Shown: positions 44,990-45,040 of the stretch, one piece after another | Position numbering within the stretch: the stretch's first letter is position 1 | Layout of the letters: every line of letters starts with the position of its first letter | Source: a virus | Reading direction: 5' to 3' (one strand) | Length of the DNA stretch: 45,040 nt | Virus record (IMG/VR): IMGVR_UViG_3300030098_004351 | Span: 1 to 45,040 of that record | Made by a program: the position numbers and the translations under genes | The notes under the pieces: model-generated | Database searches by the model: none | Seen by the model: only the letters and a program-made list of their open reading frames with translations | What the model was told of the DNA's origin: nothing

Positions 44990-45040
44990 TGGAAATATCT
45001 GAACAAGAAGCAAAGCTTCGCCTTCGTCTGGCACAGATTG
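44989..45040 (+). CDS. Partial gene running off the right end
   Basis: ATG 44989 opens a frame of 17 codons: MEISEQEAKLRLRLAQI. The sequence is too short to name. After the small terminase-like and accessory genes, a large terminase, portal or other head gene would be expected here, but that is only position. The ribosome binding site AGGGG lies in the palindrome at 44978-44989. Confidence 0.5.
   Translation, partial: MEISEQEAKLRLRLAQI

Noticed and set aside
1-45040. Integrase, excisionase or attachment site
   Set aside because: No tyrosine or serine recombinase motif is visible, so a lysogenic state cannot be claimed from integration genes.
1-45040. tRNA genes
   Set aside because: No acceptor/TPsiC-like pattern (GTTCGA...) in a cloverleaf was found by eye; a tRNAscan-SE run would be decisive.

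Overview
The window looks like about 45 kb of a tailed double-stranded DNA phage genome. It is most likely a podovirus-like phage of a marine bacterium, perhaps an alphaproteobacterium. No host chromosome genes are visible. Nearly all genes are tightly packed and many overlap by 1-8 bases at the stop/start. The gene order runs from small virion proteins through adaptors, tail-fibre units and large internal-virion (ejection) proteins to a replication block and then a terminase/accessory block. The tie to uncultured Mediterranean marine phages is my recollection of protein style, not a search. Large terminase, portal and major capsid genes are absent. A gene starting at 44989 runs off the right end and a small structural gene runs off the left end, so the missing head genes probably lie between position 45040 and position 1 of a circular or permuted genome.

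Layout. 1-2.8 kb: small, very basic Lys/Gly-rich proteins, one of them a 60-bp tandem repeat. 2.8-16.5 kb: two adaptor-like proteins, a cupredoxin-like fibre protein, a DUF115/MAF-like Rossmann protein, beta-rich fibre proteins, seven paralogous ~125-aa fibre cassettes that all end in Gly-Asp-Leu-Ala, and a large tail protein that appears split in two. 16.5-27 kb: ejection-type internal proteins, a HlyC-like lysine acyltransferase and a Pro/Gly-rich protein. 27-28.5 kb: an SNF2-type helicase on the minus strand. 28.5-35.5 kb: replication genes (an SSB-like protein, an AEP-type primase, a UvrD-type helicase, a DUF6378 protein and a family A DNA polymerase with Leu at the Phe762 position). 35.5-37.8 kb: small DNA-binding and zinc-binding proteins, a candidate small RNA and small paralogous proteins. 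37.9-38.4 kb: two minus-strand genes. 38.4-41.6 kb: a C39-like peptidase, a GTAAC-repeat region inside inverted repeats, a small terminase-like protein and a VRR-NUC nuclease. 41.7-45 kb: a GC-richer accessory section with DUF932 and DUF7227 proteins, GC repeats and a perfect parS site.

Regulation is unusually readable. Seven plus-strand promoters with a 17-bp spacer, most ending in TATATA, sit in the right third and at 28.5 kb. One minus-strand promoter, TTGACA-18-TATAAT, fully overlaps a plus promoter. Several genes share a leader, ACTACGGGAG, that contains the ribosome binding site. A promoter-to-terminator unit at 36.6 kb would make a ~75-nt RNA carrying AATTCCCGTAGT, complementary to that leader. 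This is the strongest candidate for an undescribed system. The perfect parS site (44882) and a 15/16 copy (38394), with no parA/parB in the window, suggest use of host ParB. The HlyC-like enzyme beside the ejection proteins suggests lysine acylation of a virion protein.
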